The notes under the pieces: generated by a model
Told to the model about the DNA's origin: nothing
Databases searched by the model: none
The model's input: only the letters and a program-made list of their open reading frames with translations
Source of the DNA: Streptomyces sp. JB150
GTDB lineage: Bacteria > Actinomycetota > Actinomycetes > Streptomycetales > Streptomycetaceae
Assembly: GCF_011193355.1 (NCBI RefSeq)
Contig: NZ_CP049780.1
Coordinates: 3,092,169-3,156,168 of the forward strand
Length of the DNA: 64,000 bases
Reading direction: 5' to 3'
Translations under genes and position numbers: made by a program
Shown: positions 62,765 through 64,000 of the stretch, one piece after another
Numbering within the stretch: the stretch's first letter is position 1
How the letters are laid out: every line of letters starts with the position of its first letter

Positions 62765-64000
62765 GTGAGCCAAGGGGAGACCGGGCCGGTGCGCCGGCAC
62801 GGCACCGGCACACGCGCCGCGGACCCGGCCGGCCGCACGCCGGACGCCCGCGGCCGCGGCCCCGTCGTCGCCGCGCTGATGCTGTCCATGGCGCTCGCCG
62901 CGCTGGACTCCACCATCGTCGCCACCGCCGTCCCGCAGATCGTCGGCGACCTCGGCGGCTTCTCCGTCTTCTCCTGGCTGTTCTCCGGCTATCTGCTCGC
63001 CGTCACCGTCAGCCTCCCGGTCTACGGCAAGCTGTCCGACACCTTCGGCCGCAAACCGGTGCTCGTCGTCGGCGCGGCCGTCTTCCTGCTCGGCTCGCTG
63101 CTGTGCGCGCTGGCCTGGAACATGGCCGCGCTCATCGCCTTCCGCGTCGTCCAGGGCCTGGGCGGCGGCGCCCTCCAGGGCACCGTGCAGACCCTGGCCG
63201 CCGACCTCTACCCGCTGAAGGAACGCCCGAGGATCCAGTCGAAGCTGTCCACCGTGTGGGCCGTCTCGGCGGTCGCGGGGCCCGGCGTGGGCGGCCTGCT
63301 CGCCGCGTACGCCGACTGGCGGTGGATCTTCCTCGTCAACCTGCCCGTCGGCGCGGTCGCCCTGTGGCTGATCGTGCGTCACCTGCACGAGCCGCAGCGG
63401 GAGAAGACGGTCACCCGCGCGCGGGTCGACTGGGCGGGCGCGCTGGCCGTGTTCGCCTGCGGCGGGCTGCTGCTGACCGCGCTGGTGCAGGGCGGGGTGG
63501 CCTGGCCGTGGCTGTCGGCGCCGTCGCTGGCGCTGTTCGGGGCCGGGCTCGTGCTGCTCGTGGTCGTGGTGCTGGTGGAGCGCCGGGCGGCCGAGCCGAT
63601 CATGCCGGGCTGGGTCTGGCGGCGCCGCACGATCGCGGCCGTGAACTTGGCGCTGGGCGCGCTCGGCCTGCTGATGGTGGCGCCCACGGTGTTCCTGCCG
63701 ACGTACGCGCAGGCGGTGCTCGGACTCGGCCCCGTCGCCGCCGGGTTCGTGCTCTCGGTGTGGACGCTCAGCTGGCCGGTGTCGGCGGCGTTCAGCCAGC
63801 ACGTCTACCGCAGGATCGGCTTTCGCGACACGGCCATGCTGGGCATCGGCACGGCCACCCTCGTCCTCGCCGCGTTCCCGCTCCTGCCGTATCCGGGCCA
63901 GGCCTGGCAGCCGGCGCTGCTGATGCTGGTGCTCGGCGCCGCGCTCGGCCTGTTCCAGCTGCCGCTGATCGTCGGTGTGCAGTCGACGGTCGGCTGGGCG
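62765..64000 (+). CDS. DHA2-family (EmrB/QacA) drug-efflux MFS transporter, truncated by the window end
   Basis: The reading frame runs from GTG at 62765 (GAAGGA six bases upstream) to the window end without a stop, giving 412 residues. Motif A GKLSDTFGRKPVLV, DHA2-type motif D1 AALDSTIVATAVPQIVGDLG, motif C AVAGPGVGGLLAAYADWRWIFLVNLP and about 11 hydrophobic segments are visible. Family members have 14 spans and about 480-550 residues, so the last third lies outside. They export drugs or antibiotics with protons. The N-terminal 30 residues are Arg/Gly/Pro-rich. Divergent from the second exporter operon. Confidence 0.92.
   Translation, partial: MSQGETGPVRRHGTGTRAADPAGRTPDARGRGPVVAALMLSMALAALDSTIVATAVPQIVGDLGGFSVFSWLFSGYLLAVTVSLPVYGKLSDTFGRKPVLVVGAAVFLLGSLLCALAWNMAALIAFRVVQGLGGGALQGTVQTLAADLYPLKERPRIQSKLSTVWAVSAVAGPGVGGLLAAYADWRWIFLVNLPVGAVALWLIVRHLHEPQREKTVTRARVDWAGALAVFACGGLLLTALVQGGVAWPWLSAPSLALFGAGLVLLVVVVLVERRAAEPIMPGWVWRRRTIAAVNLALGALGLLMVAPTVFLPTYAQAVLGLGPVAAGFVLSVWTLSWPVSAAFSQHVYRRIGFRDTAMLGIGTATLVLAAFPLLPYPGQAWQPALLMLVLGAALGLFQLPLIVGVQSTVGWA

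Overview
The window is about 72-75% GC by eye, has strong third-position GC bias, and carries a single-copy type tRNA-Leu with anticodon UAA that matches bldA. Gene content and order (sigI with arsI/prsI, hut genes, bldA, ndh-ppx-DUF501-ftsB-eno, rpfA with a c-di-AMP riboswitch, mazG, mfd) point to a Streptomyces chromosome core. From memory the order parallels the SCO3060-SCO3112 stretch of S. coelicolor; this could not be checked here.

Layout. 0.2-5 kb: a GtrA-like membrane protein, a two-component pair on the minus strand, and a POT-family peptide transporter with a near-perfect DasR-type (dre) palindrome upstream. 5.5-7.8 kb: a partner-switching unit, with an anti-sigma kinase (PrsI-like) and STAS antagonist (ArsI-like) divergent from sigI. 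8.1-13.6 kb: a translationally coupled histidine degradation operon hutU - M20 amidohydrolase - hutF, followed by hutI, divergent from a fold-III PLP decarboxylase. 15.4-17.7 kb: a four-gene operon with three roadblock/LC7-like proteins and one DUF4388-like protein; the latter contains the only in-frame TTA codon I found in the window. 17.8-26.6 kb: a membrane protein, an RpiR regulator, cystathionine beta-synthase, an SGNH hydrolase, a thiolase and several small conserved proteins. 26.7-28 kb: Bax inhibitor-1-like protein and bldA.

28.4-33.1 kb: a MacB/FtsX-type ABC exporter and a cyclopropane-fatty-acid synthase-like methyltransferase. 33.4-38.6 kb: ndh, with a 446-bp upstream region holding three palindromes, then the conserved ppx-DUF501-ftsB-eno block. 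38.9-41 kb: two resuscitation-promoting-factor/LysM hydrolases, the first (rpfA) led by a ydaO/c-di-AMP riboswitch. 41-44.6 kb: accessory genes (P450, a frameshifted DUF6415-like gene, an XRE/TPR regulator). 44.7-46.5 kb: mazG and a SurA-like lipoprotein. 46.6-46.8 kb: a 203-bp MITE-like element whose terminal repeat supplies the stop codon of a Ser/Thr kinase gene. 46.8-54.9 kb: kinase plus membrane partner, an orphan methylase-like/specificity fusion with an altered motif IV, secreted proteins, GNAT, a secreted HNH nuclease-like lipoprotein and a small antitoxin-like protein. 55-64 kb: mfd, a second MacB/FtsX exporter paralogous to the first, and the start of a DHA2 efflux pump that runs off the window.

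The most interesting signals are the TTA-containing DUF4388 gene inside a triple-roadblock operon in the same window as bldA; the M20 enzyme occupying the place expected for N-formylglutamate deformylase in the hut operon; the HPPF methylase fusion without a restriction partner; the MITE-provided stop codon; and several operator-like palindromes (dre-like, Rex-like, Fur-like, and a shared GTCTATTCA motif).
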